Below are positions 1 through 9,308 of a stretch of 32,836 nt of DNA, in pieces. A program made the position numbers and the translations under genes. Within the stretch, counting starts at the first letter, position 1, and each line of letters starts with the position of its first letter. Source of the stretch: Sphingopyxis sp. (lineage in GTDB: Bacteria > Pseudomonadota > Alphaproteobacteria > Sphingomonadales > Sphingomonadaceae); NCBI GenBank assembly GCA_016463225.1, contig JAEMRT010000015.1, positions 41,299 to 74,134 of the forward strand, read 5' to 3'. The notes below the pieces were generated by a model that saw only the letters and a program-made list of their open reading frames with translations, did no database searches and was not told the origin of the DNA.

Positions 1-1415
1 GCCTTGTCGCCCTTGGCCGCAGCAATATCGGCGAGCCCGTCATAACTGTAGGCCGACTTCGGATATTGCTGGAGGTTATATTCGAATACCGCCTCCGCCT
101 CGGCCAGCCGCCGCACTTCGAACAGGTCATACCCCATCGTGACGAGCGTTTCGTCGCCAAAGTCATACGCCGTTGGCGCGGTACGTTTCAGCTCGGCGTG
201 GCGCGCCAGTGCGGCCGTCACGCCGCGATCACGCATGACATTCCACAGCACATCGCCCAATCGCTCCTTGGGCAGCTTGTACGGCGCGCCAAATGCGATC
301 GCCGCCAGGTCGTTGCTTACCCCTCCCGCATTTGTCCGGTCGCTGTTGCTGAGCACAATGACGGTCAAACCATCGGCCGGAAAGCGGGTGATATTGGTCG
401 AAAAGCCGTTATCGCTGCCCGAATGAAACTGGGTGGGCCGGCCATGCCTTTCACCGACGAACCAGCCATAGCCATAGCTGTTCTTTTCAGGGGTGAACAT
501 CGCGTCGCGCGACGCGCGCGAGATCAGCCGATCGGCAGTCAGCGCCTTGTCCCACAACAAAAGATCGCTGACCGTCGAATAGACGCCGCTGGTACCAAGA
601 TGGCTGGTCGGACTGACCAGCCGTGCGCTGATAAAATCGGTCCCGACCGAATAATATCCGGTCGCGCGGCCCGGCACCAGCGCGCGCGTCTCCCCGCCAT
701 ACGTGCGCGTCATGCCGACGGGCTTGAAGATTTTCTCTTCGAGATAGTCATCGTAGCGCTGTCCCGAAACGCGTTCGATAATCACCCCGAGCAGCGCATA
801 TCCCGAATTGGAATAGTCGAATTTTTCCCCCGGCGCAAAGTCCAGCGGCAGGTCGCGAAACAGCGCCACCAGCTCGGAACGGGTGTAGCTCAGCATCGCC
901 AGCTTCTCGTCCCACCCGGGCAGGCCCGTAAAATTGGGGATCCCCGACGTGTGGGTCAGCAGGTGGTGCAGCGTAATCCCCTGCCAGCTTTGCGGGCAGG
1001 TTTCGAGATAGCGGCAGATCGGATCGCCGACCTTCAGTTTCCCCTGCTCCTGCAATTGCAGGATCGCCACCGCGGTGAACTGCTTGACCACCGATCCAAG
1101 CGGATACGTCGTGTCGGACGTGTTCGCCGCGCCGAGTTCGTAATTCGCCATGCCATAGCTTTTGACGAAAACGGGTTCGCCATCGCGGGTCACCAACGCG
1201 GTGCCGCTGAACATGTCGTTCCGGACTTGTGCTTGCAGATACGCGTCCATCGCTTGCAGCTTCTGGCGGTCACTGTCGGCTTTCGACGGCGGTGCCGGTG
1301 TCGGCACGACAGCAGGCGCCCCGCTGGCCTGGACGGCGACAGGCATGACGGCGGGCATCATCGCAACCAGCGACAGCAAGATATAGGGGAACCGGTTCGA
1401 AATTACGCTTGGCAC
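1..1415 (-). CDS. Serine hydrolase, class C beta-lactamase fold (C-terminus cut by window edge)
   Basis: Exported serine hydrolase of the beta-lactamase/DD-peptidase (PF00144) superfamily. Three active-site motifs are visible in order: SVVK (SxxK nucleophile, near residue 105), YSN (YxN) and HSG (the KTG-equivalent). The N-terminus has a hydrophobic signal-like stretch followed by an Ala/Pro-rich linker. After the catalytic domain the last residues before the edge look like a TPR helix pair, a common appendage in this family. The start is GTG at 1415, preceded by GGAGA at suitable spacing; the nearby ATG just upstream is out of frame and quickly stops. It diverges from the MarR gene and probably shares its operator. 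The substrate (peptide, ester or beta-lactam) cannot be told from sequence. The last part of the protein lies outside the window. Confidence 0.88.
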   Translation of the reverse strand, partial: MPSVISNRFPYILLSLVAMMPAVMPVAVQASGAPAVVPTPAPPSKADSDRQKLQAMDAYLQAQVRNDMFSGTALVTRDGEPVFVKSYGMANYELGAANTSDTTYPLGSVVKQFTAVAILQLQEQGKLKVGDPICRYLETCPQSWQGITLHHLLTHTSGIPNFTGLPGWDEKLAMLSYTRSELVALFRDLPLDFAPGEKFDYSNSGYALLGVIIERVSGQRYDDYLEEKIFKPVGMTRTYGGETRALVPGRATGYYSVGTDFISARLVSPTSHLGTSGVYSTVSDLLLWDKALTADRLISRASRDAMFTPEKNSYGYGWFVGERHGRPTQFHSGSDNGFSTNITRFPADGLTVIVLSNSDRTNAGGVSNDLAAIAFGAPYKLPKERLGDVLWNVMRDRGVTAALARHAELKRTAPTAYDFGDETLVTMGYDLFEVRRLAEAEAVFEYNLQQYPKSAYSYDGLADIAAAKGDK

Positions 1416-1453
1416 CTGATCATTCTCCAAACTAGCTATTACGAAGCCGACTT

Positions 1454-1469
1454 ATCTTCATATAAAGAT
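1454..1469. promoter_or_regulatory. Palindromic operator candidate between serine hydrolase and MarR genes
   Basis: ATCTTCATATAAAGAT is a 16-bp dyad with seven of eight base pairs symmetric, in the AT-rich divergent intergenic region. MarR regulators commonly bind 16-20 bp palindromes in such a position, so autoregulation and control of the divergent hydrolase is the natural inference. The TATAAA inside it could be part of a -10 element. Confidence 0.5.
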
Positions 1470-1520
1470 TATTTCGGGAGAATGATCGCTCATGCGGTAC
1501 CGGTACATTTGAAGACAATG

Positions 1521-1994
1521 ATGGACCTGATTGATGATCTGGTCGCCGACTGGCAGCGCGAGCGGCCGGGATCCGACGCCGCCGCGATGCGGATCGTCGG
1601 GCGGATTATCCGGCTCGGCCGTAGCTATGAGCAAGATGTAGCGCAGATGCTGCGCGCGCATGGCATGAGCTATTCGGACTTCGACGTGCTGGCGACGCTA
1701 CGCCGATCGGGGCCGCCCTATGAAAGCGTCCCCACCCAGCTCCAACAGAATGTGTTGCTGACGTCGGGGGCGATGACTGCCTGTTTGCGGCGCCTCGAAA
1801 GCGCCGGGCTAATCGCGCGGGGAACCACGCCGGAGGATCGCCGCCGGTTGTCGGCGAAATTGACGCCGAAAGGCTTTGCAATGGTCGAAAGCCTCATCGA
1901 CCGCCGCTTTGCATTGGCGCGGCAATCGCTCGCGGGACTCGATGCCGATCAGATCGTTGCGGCAGAAGGCCTGCTGCGCCGCCTCGGAAACTGA
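1521..1994 (+). CDS. MarR family transcriptional regulator
   Basis: Winged-helix DNA-binding protein of the MarR family, 157 aa from this start. The central segment has the helix-turn-helix pattern (LTSGAMTACLRRLESAGLI) followed by the wing with the conserved DRR (PEDRRRLSAKLTPKG). The start at 1521 is chosen because GAAG lies six bases upstream and MDLIDDLV is a typical N-terminus for this group. An in-frame ATG at 1482 would add 13 residues but has GGGAG almost touching it, and 1518 is also possible. It probably represses itself and the divergent serine hydrolase through the dyad at 1454-1469. The ligand is unknown. It converges on the ABC permease with seven bases between the genes. Confidence 0.88.
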   Translation: MDLIDDLVADWQRERPGSDAAAMRIVGRIIRLGRSYEQDVAQMLRAHGMSYSDFDVLATLRRSGPPYESVPTQLQQNVLLTSGAMTACLRRLESAGLIARGTTPEDRRRLSAKLTPKGFAMVESLIDRRFALARQSLAGLDADQIVAAEGLLRRLGN

Positions 1995-2001
1995 TCGACG
2001 A

Positions 2002-2769
2002 TCAATTCTTCAGCCGATAACCGGTCCGGAACATCCAGAAGATCACGCCGAGGCACAGCGCAAAGAACAACCCGACCGCAGCCATGCTCACCCCAATCCC
2101 GACATCGCCTTGCCCGAAAAACGTCCAACGAAAGCCGCTGATCAGATAGACGACCGGGTTGAACAACGTCACCGTCCGCCATGCCGCGGGCAGCATGTCG
2201 AGCGAGTAAAAAGCGCCACCAAGGAAGGTGAGCGGATAGATCACCAGCATCGGGATCACCTGCAGCTGCTCGAAACTCTGCGCCCAGATGCCGATGATAA
2301 AGCCGAACAGGCAGAAGGTAACCGCCATCAACAACATGAACCCGACCATCAGCAGCGGGTGCGCGACCTGCACATCGACGAACAGGTGCGCGGTCGCAAA
2401 GATGATCGATCCGATGATGACCGACTTGGTCGCCGCCGCGCCGACATAGGCGATCACGGTTTCCAGCGGCGACAGCGGCGCCGACAGCATCTCGTAGATC
2501 GTCCCCGTCCATTTGGGCATGTAGATGCCGAACGACGCGTTGCTGATGCTTTCGGTGAACATTGTCAGCATCATCAGCCCGGGGACGATGAAGGCGCCAT
2601 AAGGTACGCTGCCGACCTCGCTCATCCGGCTGCCGATCGCCGAACCAAAGACGACGAAATACAGCGCCGTCGTGATCACGGGCAGCGCCAGACTGGTCCA
2701 CACGGTGCGGCGAAAGCGCGCCAGTTCGAACGCATAGATTGCGCGCACGCCGCGCCAGTTAGCGGTCAT
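2002..2769 (-). CDS. ABC-2 type transporter permease (YadH-like)
   Basis: Integral membrane subunit of an ABC exporter, 255 aa, the same size as E. coli YadH and with the same pattern: an N-terminal amphipathic segment, about six hydrophobic helices, the GSRM element, the VPGLMMLTM segment and a C-terminal [11 protein letters not shown] / [12 protein letters not shown] block. It belongs to the ABC-2 family (PF01061). It overlaps the upstream ATPase by four bases (ATGA), so the two are translationally coupled and form one transporter. The substrate of YadGH-type exporters is not established. Confidence 0.93.
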   Translation of the reverse strand: MTANWRGVRAIYAFELARFRRTVWTSLALPVITTALYFVVFGSAIGSRMSEVGSVPYGAFIVPGLMMLTMFTESISNASFGIYMPKWTGTIYEMLSAPLSPLETVIAYVGAAATKSVIIGSIIFATAHLFVDVQVAHPLLMVGFMLLMAVTFCLFGFIIGIWAQSFEQLQVIPMLVIYPLTFLGGAFYSLDMLPAAWRTVTLFNPVVYLISGFRWTFFGQGDVGIGVSMAAVGLFFALCLGVIFWMFRTGYRLKN

Positions 2770-3704
2770 GCGGCTTCTCCCTTGGTTTCATGCACCAACC
2801 CGACAAAAATATCCTCGAGCGAGCTTTGCTTGGTGTGCAGATCCTTGAAGGCGACCCCGATGTCGCTCATCCGCCGCAGCAACGACGGTACCCCGGTCGC
2901 CTCGGCCTGACTGTCGAATTCATAGACCAGCTCATGCCCGTCGCCCGCCAGCGCCAAATTCCAGTTGGCAAGGTCGGCGGGCACCGCATCAAGCGGCTCT
3001 GCCAGATTCAGTGTCAGCGTCTTGCGCCCCAGTTTCTTGATCAGCGCATGCTTTTCCTCGACCAGGATCAGCCGTCCCTTGCTGATCACCCCGACGCGGT
3101 CGGCCATTTCCTCGGCTTCTTCGATATAATGGGTGGTGAGGATGATCGTGACGCCGCGCTCGCGCAGCCCGTGGACCATCTGCCACATATCGCGGCGCAG
3201 CTCGACATCGACCCCGGCGGTCGGTTCGTCGAGGAACAGGATTTCGGGCTCGTGAGAAAGCGCCTTGGCGATCATCACGCGGCGCTTCATGCCCCCCGAC
3301 AGCTCCATGATCCTGGAGTTGCGCTTGTCCCACAGCGACAGGTCGCGCAACAATTGCTCGATGAACGCGGCATCGCGGGGCTTGCCAAACAGCCCGCGCG
3401 AAAAACTGACCGTCGCCAGCACCGTTTCGAACGCATCGGTGTGCAGTTCCTGCGGAACCAGTCCGATCATCGTTCGCGCCGCACGATAGTCGCGCGCATG
3501 ATCATGCCCGGCAACGCTTACCGTCCCGCTACTGGCGGTCACAATCCCGCAGACGATACTGATCAGCGTCGTCTTGCCCGCGCCATTCGGCCCGAGCAGC
3601 GCGAAAATCTCGCCCTTGTTGATCGAAAGATCGACATCGCTGAGCGCAATGTGACCGCTTTTATAGGTTTTCCCGAGGCCGGAAATTTCAAGAACTGCTG
3701 TCAT
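2766..3704 (-). CDS. ABC transporter ATP-binding protein (YadG-like)
   Basis: ATPase partner of the permease downstream, 312 aa, matching the length of YadG. Walker A is GPNGAGKT (near residue 39), the signature motif is LSGGM, Walker B with the catalytic Glu is [12 protein letters not shown], and the H-loop is TTHY. The C-terminal roughly 90 residues are the variable extension typical of exporter ATPases of this class. The start ATG at 3704 has GGGG directly before it. It is transcribed away from the tRNA-Leu and forms a two-gene operon with the permease. Confidence 0.94.
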   Translation of the reverse strand: MTAVLEISGLGKTYKSGHIALSDVDLSINKGEIFALLGPNGAGKTTLISIVCGIVTASSGTVSVAGHDHARDYRAARTMIGLVPQELHTDAFETVLATVSFSRGLFGKPRDAAFIEQLLRDLSLWDKRNSRIMELSGGMKRRVMIAKALSHEPEILFLDEPTAGVDVELRRDMWQMVHGLRERGVTIILTTHYIEEAEEMADRVGVISKGRLILVEEKHALIKKLGRKTLTLNLAEPLDAVPADLANWNLALAGDGHELVYEFDSQAEATGVPSLLRRMSDIGVAFKDLHTKQSSLEDIFVGLVHETKGEAA

Positions 3705-3795
3705 CCCCGCCGTCTAGCCGAGCGCGATTGCCGGGTGAAGCGCCAAACATCGCTTGACCTGAATCAGCCCATCGGCTTGACCGGCACGGCCCCGT

Positions 3796-3881
3796 GCGGA
3801 CGTGGCGAAATCGGTAGACGCAGCAGACTTAAAATCTGCCATCCTCTGGATATGCGGGTTCAAGTCCCGCCGTCCGCACCA
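3796..3881 (+). tRNA. tRNA-Leu (anticodon UAA), CCA encoded
   Basis: An 86-nt class II tRNA. The 7-bp acceptor stem GCGGACG/CGTCCGC is perfect, followed by A and an encoded CCA at 3879-3881. The anticodon arm is GCAGA / loop CTTAAAA / TCTGC, giving anticodon TAA at 3830-3832 (reads UUA and UUG). A long variable arm (ATCC-TCT-GGAT) and the T arm GCGGG-TTCAAGT-CCCGC support Leu identity. No integrase or duplicated 3' end is visible nearby. Confidence 0.97.
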
Positions 3882-3905
3882 GCATTCAAAAATGTGCCGG
3901 GCCGG

Positions 3906-4838
3906 TCAGCCGCGAACAAGCGCCTTCACCTTGGCGCGCAGCCCCATCCGGTCGAGTATCGCCTTGCCGCGTGCCGCTATGCGGTCGAACCCCTGCATCA
4001 TCGCCAGCACGGCGCGATTGCGCAGCGTCGGGCGCAGCACCAATACGTCGGCACATGCCACCGTGGCGCGCCCGAACTGCGCCTTGTGTGCACCATCGCC
4101 CTCGGTGAAATCGAACGCGCGAAAGCGGCTCTCGCCGTACAACGCGCGCATCGCCTCGACGTGCAGCACCGTCCCCGGCGAAAGTTCGGCGAATTCGGGA
4201 TCGTAGCCGAGGTGAGCATAGGCCAAAACATCGCGCTCGATCGGCAGGTACAGATAAGCGATCGCCTGCCCGCCCGCGAACAACAGAAAGGCGCGGACAT
4301 TGTTGGCGGCGGCGGCAGCAACCGCCTGCGCGATGTCGGCCTCGCCGGTTGGAAGGCCAGCCTGCATCAATCGGGCCTGATAGGTCCGGCGCGAAAGATC
4401 GCCCGCGACCGCCATGAATTCGGCGACTTCCGCCGCACTGCGGTAGGATCGCACGGTGAATCCGCCGTCGAACTGCTCGGCCAGCCGCCGTGCCTTTCGC
4501 GACAGCGTGGAGCGCGTCTTCGATGAAAAACCTTGCCACCAATCGTCGAAGCTCTCTTGACCCATCGCAATATAGTGGCGCGGGTAGTCCTGTCGCACCG
4601 CGACCAGCCAGCCCTTCAGGTGCGCCCTGAGCGCGGGCAATCGCTCCGCCGGAAGCGAGCGCAGCAGCCAGCCATCCCGCCCTGCTGGCGGCATGGCGGC
4701 ACCCGTCTCCGCCAGCACCGCATCCAGATTATGCGGCACCACGCGCAATTGACGCCTCACATGACCGATCGCTCGCCCCGCGATCTCGATGCGCAGCGCG
4801 ACGGGTTGGCCCGAATATTGTTCGCCCTGCCCTTTCAT
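3906..4838 (-). CDS. GNAT / FemAB-like acyltransferase (BioF2-like domain)
   Basis: A 310-aa cytoplasmic protein resembling the GNAT-fold BioF2-like/CelD group (PF13480), often linked to polysaccharide or envelope modification. Recognisable parts are a central segment of the form WWQGFSSKTRSTLSRKARRL, which matches the typical S..R..lrr.rR motif, then a strand pair around AFLLFAGGQAIAYLYLP, and the later block GYDPEFAELSPGTVLHVEAM followed by FDFTEGDGAHKAQFG. The start at 4838 is preceded by GGGGAGAGA. It diverges from the binding lipoprotein gene with about 90 bases between them. Acyl donor and acceptor cannot be deduced. Confidence 0.8.
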   Translation of the reverse strand: MKGQGEQYSGQPVALRIEIAGRAIGHVRRQLRVVPHNLDAVLAETGAAMPPAGRDGWLLRSLPAERLPALRAHLKGWLVAVRQDYPRHYIAMGQESFDDWWQGFSSKTRSTLSRKARRLAEQFDGGFTVRSYRSAAEVAEFMAVAGDLSRRTYQARLMQAGLPTGEADIAQAVAAAAANNVRAFLLFAGGQAIAYLYLPIERDVLAYAHLGYDPEFAELSPGTVLHVEAMRALYGESRFRAFDFTEGDGAHKAQFGRATVACADVLVLRPTLRNRAVLAMMQGFDRIAARGKAILDRMGLRAKVKALVRG

Positions 4839-4927
4839 TCTCTCCCCGTTTGTGACGATAGCCCTATTCCGGTTTCGCAGCCTTTGGTTATGATTGGCTT
4901 ACACCGACGCGAAGGATCAGGCGGACA

Positions 4928-6433
4928 ATGATGGCACCAGGCAGATATCGGCGCACGGCCATCACTATGGCGGCGGCGGCAGGTCTGGCGATGACGGTGT
5001 CGAGCTGCGGCCTGTTCGGCGAACGCGGCCCGGTGCGGATCGCCGCGATGGGGTCGATCAATCCCGCGGCCAGCCCGTTGAACGGCGAACTGTCCGCGAC
5101 CAATGCCGCGCTGCTCGACGCCACCTCGCAAGGGCTGGTCAGCTATGATGGCGAGGGACAGATCGACACCGGCCTTGCCGACCGCTGGACCGTCACTACC
5201 GATGGGCGAAGCTATATCTTTCGTTTGCGCGAAGCCAAATGGAGCAACGGCCGCAAGGTGACGGCGCAGGATATCGCGGCGATCCTGCGCACCTATCTGG
5301 CGCCCGCGAGCCGCCACATGCTCAAAAGCGAGTTCCCAGAGATCGAAACCATTCGCGCGATGACCGACACCGTGATCGAAATTCGCCTGTCGGTGCCGCA
5401 GCCTGCGATCCTCGAACTGCTCGCGCAGCCGTCGATGGCGATCGTCAACAAGGGCGTGGGCTGGGGACCAATGCGGGCACGCAAGATCGGACGCGCCATC
5501 CTCCTCTCGCCCGTCCCCGACCCGCTCGCCGAAGACCCGGCCGCCGCTGAAGCCGCCGCGAACGACCCCGCCGCGTCGATCGAGCTTGTCGGCACCTCAC
5601 CCGCCGGGGCGCTGGCGCGGTTCAAGAACGGCTATGCCGACGGCGTCATCGGCGGGCGTTTTTCCACCCTCCCCTATTTCGCCGCGTCGAACATCGGCCG
5701 GTCGCGACTGATGGTCGATCCCGCGCCGGGGCTGTTCGGATTGTCGTTTGTCCGCGCCGAGGGGTTTCTGGCGACCGATGTCAATCGCGACGCGCTGATG
5801 CGCGCGATCCGGCGCGAGCGACTGGTCGAAGCGTTCGGGCTGGAGGAATGGCAACCACAGCTGACGCTGCGTCCCGCGGTACACACCCGCGACGGCGGCC
5901 CCGCGCCGCTGCGTCCGGCATGGGCAGACTATGACGACGCGTCGCGGCAGACGCAGGCGAAGCGCATTGTCGACGCATGGCGCGCGGCGGGGCGCGAGAT
6001 CGAACCGCTGCGCATCGCCATCCCCGATTCACCCGGCGGACGCATCCTCTTTGCCTATGTCGCCGCCGATTTTGCGGCGATCGGCGTCCCCAGCCGCCGC
6101 GTCGCCATGGCATCGACCGCCGACCTGCGCCTGATCGACGAAGTCGCCCCCAACGACGATGCGCTGTGGGCGCTGCGCCGCCTGTCGTGTCGGCGCGACA
6201 CGCTGTGCAATCGCGAAGCGCAGGATCTGATCGAACAGGCGATGCGCAACATCGACATCGGCCAGCGCGCCGCGCGGGTCACCGAAGCCGAAGTCGTGCT
6301 CACCCGCTACACGCCCTTCATCCCGCTCGCCACCCCGCTGCGCTGGTCGGTCGCGGCACAGCGCCTGACCCGTCTGCGCCCCAACACCCGCGCGCAGCAC
6401 CCATTGAATCATGTGATCGCCGCTCCCAACTAA
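4928..6433 (+). CDS. Oligopeptide-type ABC substrate-binding lipoprotein (SBP_bac_5), orphan
   Basis: A 501-aa solute-binding protein of the family 5 (OppA/DppA) fold. The N-terminus has a basic start, a hydrophobic core and a lipobox-like VSSC with Cys27, so an inner-membrane lipoprotein is likely. The diagnostic block FRLREAKWSNGRKVTAQDI near residue 100 is the family hallmark. No permease or ATPase genes accompany it, so it is an orphan that may feed a distant transporter or have another role. ATG codons at 4928 and 4931 are both in frame; AGGCGGA upstream fits 4931 slightly better. It diverges from the acyltransferase. Confidence 0.85.
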   Translation: MMAPGRYRRTAITMAAAAGLAMTVSSCGLFGERGPVRIAAMGSINPAASPLNGELSATNAALLDATSQGLVSYDGEGQIDTGLADRWTVTTDGRSYIFRLREAKWSNGRKVTAQDIAAILRTYLAPASRHMLKSEFPEIETIRAMTDTVIEIRLSVPQPAILELLAQPSMAIVNKGVGWGPMRARKIGRAILLSPVPDPLAEDPAAAEAAANDPAASIELVGTSPAGALARFKNGYADGVIGGRFSTLPYFAASNIGRSRLMVDPAPGLFGLSFVRAEGFLATDVNRDALMRAIRRERLVEAFGLEEWQPQLTLRPAVHTRDGGPAPLRPAWADYDDASRQTQAKRIVDAWRAAGREIEPLRIAIPDSPGGRILFAYVAADFAAIGVPSRRVAMASTADLRLIDEVAPNDDALWALRRLSCRRDTLCNREAQDLIEQAMRNIDIGQRAARVTEAEVVLTRYTPFIPLATPLRWSVAAQRLTRLRPNTRAQHPLNHVIAAPN

Positions 6434-6473
6434 AACGCTGGCGCCGATGGTGGCGCTTTATGAAAGTACGCCA

Positions 6474-6896
6474 ATGGCCCCCTCGCCGCCCAATCCCGAC
6501 GCCATTTTCGACGCGCTGATCCAGAACCGCACCGACCCCGCGGCGCTGCGAAAGCGCGTCGAGACGCTGGAAATCCTGCTCGAACGCAGTTTCGTCATTC
6601 CCGGCATCAATCGCCCGGTCGGCCTCGACGCGATCGTCGGGCTGGTGCCGGTGGTCGGTGACGTCATTGCCGGCTTGATGGGCGCCTATCTGATCTGGGA
6701 GGCGCGCAACCTCGGCATGCCGAAATGGAAATTGTGGCGGATGGCGGGCAATCTGGGCATTGATACCGCGCTTGGCGCAATCCCGCTCGTCGGCGATGCG
6801 TTCGATCTGTTCTTCCGTTCGAACTCGCGCAATCTCAAGATCATCAAGCGCCACCTCGACAAGCATCATCCGGGGACGATCATCATCGACCAATAG
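6474..6896 (+). CDS. DUF4112 domain protein
   Basis: A 140-aa small membrane-associated protein matching DUF4112. It shows the paired GLVPVVGDVIAG and GAIPLVGDAFDLFF signatures, with LGMPKWKLWRMAGNLGID between them and a C-terminal FRSNSRNLKIIKRHL. Two hydrophobic segments coincide with the two signatures. Function is unknown for the family. The start at 6474 is chosen because GAAAG precedes it at seven bases; an in-frame ATG at 6447 lacks a ribosome site. It follows the binding lipoprotein by about 40 bases and may be cotranscribed. Confidence 0.82.
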   Translation: MAPSPPNPDAIFDALIQNRTDPAALRKRVETLEILLERSFVIPGINRPVGLDAIVGLVPVVGDVIAGLMGAYLIWEARNLGMPKWKLWRMAGNLGIDTALGAIPLVGDAFDLFFRSNSRNLKIIKRHLDKHHPGTIIIDQ

Positions 6897-6971
6897 CCGC
6901 CTGCCGCCGCTTCCCTTGTGGTGTCTGATGATGCTAGCACAGCGTCACCACACCCCAGGGGAGACACTTTG

Positions 6972-9077
6972 ATGATCCGCGCCAGCCTTGCCGCGCTAGC
7001 CCTCAGCTGTTCGTTTAACGCCGTCGCAGCCGCGCAGGAAGCCGATCCCTATCTCTGGCTCGAGGATATCGAGGGCAAAAAAGCGCTCGATTGGGTCAAA
7101 CAGGAAAATGCCGCGACCGACAGGCTGATCGTCGGCCGCCCGGGTTTTGAAGCCGACCGCAAACGCGCCCGCGACATCCTCGACGATGATCGCCAGATCG
7201 CGATGCCGGGCGAGGTGATGGGCGACATGATCACCAATTTCTGGCGCGACGCCGCCAATCCGCGCGGGCTGTGGCGACAGAGCCCGCTCGATGCGTATCT
7301 GGCGGGAAAGCCGGTATGGACGACGTTGATCGACGTCGACGCGCTCGGCAAAGCGGAGCAGCAGAGCTGGGTTTGGGACGGGGCCGACTGCCTCGCGCCC
7401 GAGTATCGACGCTGTCTCGTTTCGCTCAGTCCCGGCGGCACCGACGCCAACATCGTCCGCGAATGGGACCGCTCGACCAAGGGTTTCGTCGAGGGCGGCT
7501 TCACCCTGCCGCAGGCCAAAAGCAGCGTGACGTGGGAAAATGCCGACACGCTGCTGGTTGCGACCGAATATGGCGCGGGCAGCATGACCGCGTCGGGCTA
7601 TCCGCGCATCGTCAAACGCTGGAAACGCGGCACGCCGCTAACGTCCGCCGCGATCATCGCCGAGGGCGAGACCGAAGACGTCGGCATGAACGTCTTTGCC
7701 TTTACCGACGGCGACAAGCGCTGGCCGATGATCAGCCGCGGCAAGACCTTTTACACCGCCGACATCAAGCTGCCGAACAGCGACGCGTCGCGCTATATCT
7801 CCACGATCGTCCCCGATACCGCGAGCGTCCGCGACGTCATCGGCGGGCAGCTGGTCATCTTCCTCAACAAGGAATGGGCAGGCATCCCGGCCGGCTCGCT
7901 CGTGTCGCTGTCTCTTGCCGACATGTCGGCCGACCGCCAGGTGCCGATCATCGCCGCGATGACCCCGACCAAGGCGCAGGCAATCGAGAATGTCTCGGCG
8001 ACCGACAATATCCTGTGGGTAAAAGCACTCGACGATGTCGAGGGCAAATTGTTCGCGCTGCGCCGCGACCCGGCGACGGGAAAATGGACCCAGAAAGAGG
8101 TGCCGCTGGCCGCCAACGCCACCGTCGGCATCGCGGGAACGGTCGGCAAGCGCGACATCGTGCTGGCGACTGCCGAGACCATTCTGACGCCGCCGACGCT
8201 CTATGCCGTCGCAGAGGATAAAGCGCCGCAACCCGTCCAGACCCTGCCCGCCACCTTTGATGCCAAAGACATGCGCGTCGAGAAACGCTTCGCGACGTCG
8301 AAGGACGGCACAAAAATTCCCTATTTCCTCGTCCGCAAAACCGGCTCCACCGGCCCCGTCCCGGCGCTCGTCCACGCCTATGGCGGCTTCCGCGCCGCGC
8401 AGACCCCGGGCTACCTCACCGGCCAGCCCTATCGCGCCGGACCGCTCGGTCTCTATTGGGTCGAGGACGGCAACGCCTATGTCCTCGCCAATATCCGCGG
8501 CGGCGGCGAATATGGCCCTGCCTGGCATCAGGCGGCGCTGCGCGAAAAGCGCCAGAACAGCTTCGACGACCTCCATGCCGTCGCCGAGGATCTGGTCGCC
8601 ACCGGGGTCAGCGCCAAGGGCAAGATCGCCATCTCGGGCCGCTCGAACGGCGGCGTGCTCGTCGGCGCGGCGATGACGCAGCGCCCCGACCTGTATGGCG
8701 CGGTGATCTCGGGCTCGCCGATCAAGGATATGTGGCGCTATGACAAGATGCTCGCCGGGGCGTCGTGGGTCGCCGAATATGGCGATCCCGACGTGCCGGA
8801 GAATTGGGCGTTCCTGTCGAAATATTCGCCCTATCAGGCGCTCCGCAAAGGCGTGAAATACCCGCCGATCTTCCTCTATCTGTCGACCAAGGACGACCGC
8901 GTCCACCCCGGCCACGCGCGCAAATATGCCGCGCGGCTCAAGGAACTCGGCAACAGCGTCTATTATCATGAATATATCGAGGGCGGCCATTCGGTCGGCG
9001 CCGACCATGCCGAGGACGCCGTGCGCGCCGCGATGCTCCACGCCTTCCTGCTGCGCGAACTGGTGGAGAAGAAATAG
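6972..9077 (+). CDS. Secreted prolyl oligopeptidase family serine peptidase (S9)
   Basis: A 701-aa exported peptidase. Residues 1-21 form a signal peptide, then the family's opening motif DPYLWLEDIEGKKALDWV, a beta-propeller (about 60-430) and the C-terminal alpha/beta-hydrolase domain. The triad is visible: Ser558 in GRSNGG, Asp641/642 in STKDDRVHPGH and His673 in EGGHSVG. NIRGGGEYGPAWHQAA is the usual oxyanion-side block. The start is ATG 6972, with GGGGAGA correctly spaced; an in-frame upstream ATG at 6918 would spoil the signal peptide. Such enzymes cleave short proline-containing peptides in the periplasm. It stands alone, about 75 bases after the DUF4112 gene. Confidence 0.93.
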   Translation: MIRASLAALALSCSFNAVAAAQEADPYLWLEDIEGKKALDWVKQENAATDRLIVGRPGFEADRKRARDILDDDRQIAMPGEVMGDMITNFWRDAANPRGLWRQSPLDAYLAGKPVWTTLIDVDALGKAEQQSWVWDGADCLAPEYRRCLVSLSPGGTDANIVREWDRSTKGFVEGGFTLPQAKSSVTWENADTLLVATEYGAGSMTASGYPRIVKRWKRGTPLTSAAIIAEGETEDVGMNVFAFTDGDKRWPMISRGKTFYTADIKLPNSDASRYISTIVPDTASVRDVIGGQLVIFLNKEWAGIPAGSLVSLSLADMSADRQVPIIAAMTPTKAQAIENVSATDNILWVKALDDVEGKLFALRRDPATGKWTQKEVPLAANATVGIAGTVGKRDIVLATAETILTPPTLYAVAEDKAPQPVQTLPATFDAKDMRVEKRFATSKDGTKIPYFLVRKTGSTGPVPALVHAYGGFRAAQTPGYLTGQPYRAGPLGLYWVEDGNAYVLANIRGGGEYGPAWHQAALREKRQNSFDDLHAVAEDLVATGVSAKGKIAISGRSNGGVLVGAAMTQRPDLYGAVISGSPIKDMWRYDKMLAGASWVAEYGDPDVPENWAFLSKYSPYQALRKGVKYPPIFLYLSTKDDRVHPGHARKYAARLKELGNSVYYHEYIEGGHSVGADHAEDAVRAAMLHAFLLRELVEKK

Positions 9078-9308
9078 AGCCGCTCGGAGCGGTGGTGCAG
9101 GGCTTGTATCGAACGAGGAAATTCTGACTTTTAATTTCAATACTTAGCGCGCTTCGTTCACATTTCTCCCCCACATATTCCCCCACATTTTAGGGAGCGT
9201 GGGCGGCGAATAATCGAACCGCGGTTTAATGGGATCAAAAACGGAAGCGCCGTAGCGCCTCTGGCGTCGCCAAAGAAATGGCCGTAGAGCCGACGAATAA
9301 TAGCCCTG
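9078..9308. other. Non-coding stretch between core genes and the sulfur-type cluster
   Basis: A 231-base interval lying between convergent genes, with a clearly more AT-rich middle than the flanks. It contains a short hairpin right after the peptidase stop (CCGCT-CGG-AGCGG, 9080-9092, no T-run) and the tandem repeat at 9168-9191. No credible ORF or RNA gene is seen. It marks the change from housekeeping-type genes to the organosulfur-type cluster. Confidence 0.5.
9168..9191. repeat. Two-copy 12-bp tandem repeat
   Basis: CCCCCACATATT is followed directly by CCCCCACATTTT, a direct tandem repeat with 11 of 12 positions identical. Function is unknown. It lies in the convergent intergenic region at the left boundary of the cluster. 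Confidence 0.6.

Noticed and set aside
66..1481. Long plus-strand open frame leading into the MarR gene
   Set aside because: It runs antisense to the serine hydrolase, which has clear catalytic motifs; its product is Arg/Gln-rich without domain pattern. Only the last part is the MarR gene.
3796..3881. tRNA-Leu as an island attachment site
   Set aside because: No integrase follows and no repeated tRNA 3' end was noticed elsewhere in the window.
2790..4526. 578-codon plus-strand frame
   Set aside because: Antisense to the ABC ATPase and acyltransferase and runs through the tRNA; a GC-skew shadow.
6433..6474. GC-rich hairpin as terminator between the binding lipoprotein and DUF4112 gene
   Set aside because: The arms pair poorly when aligned and no T-run follows.
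7638..9140. 500-codon minus-strand frame
   Set aside because: Antisense to the prolyl oligopeptidase, whose triad and signal peptide are intact.
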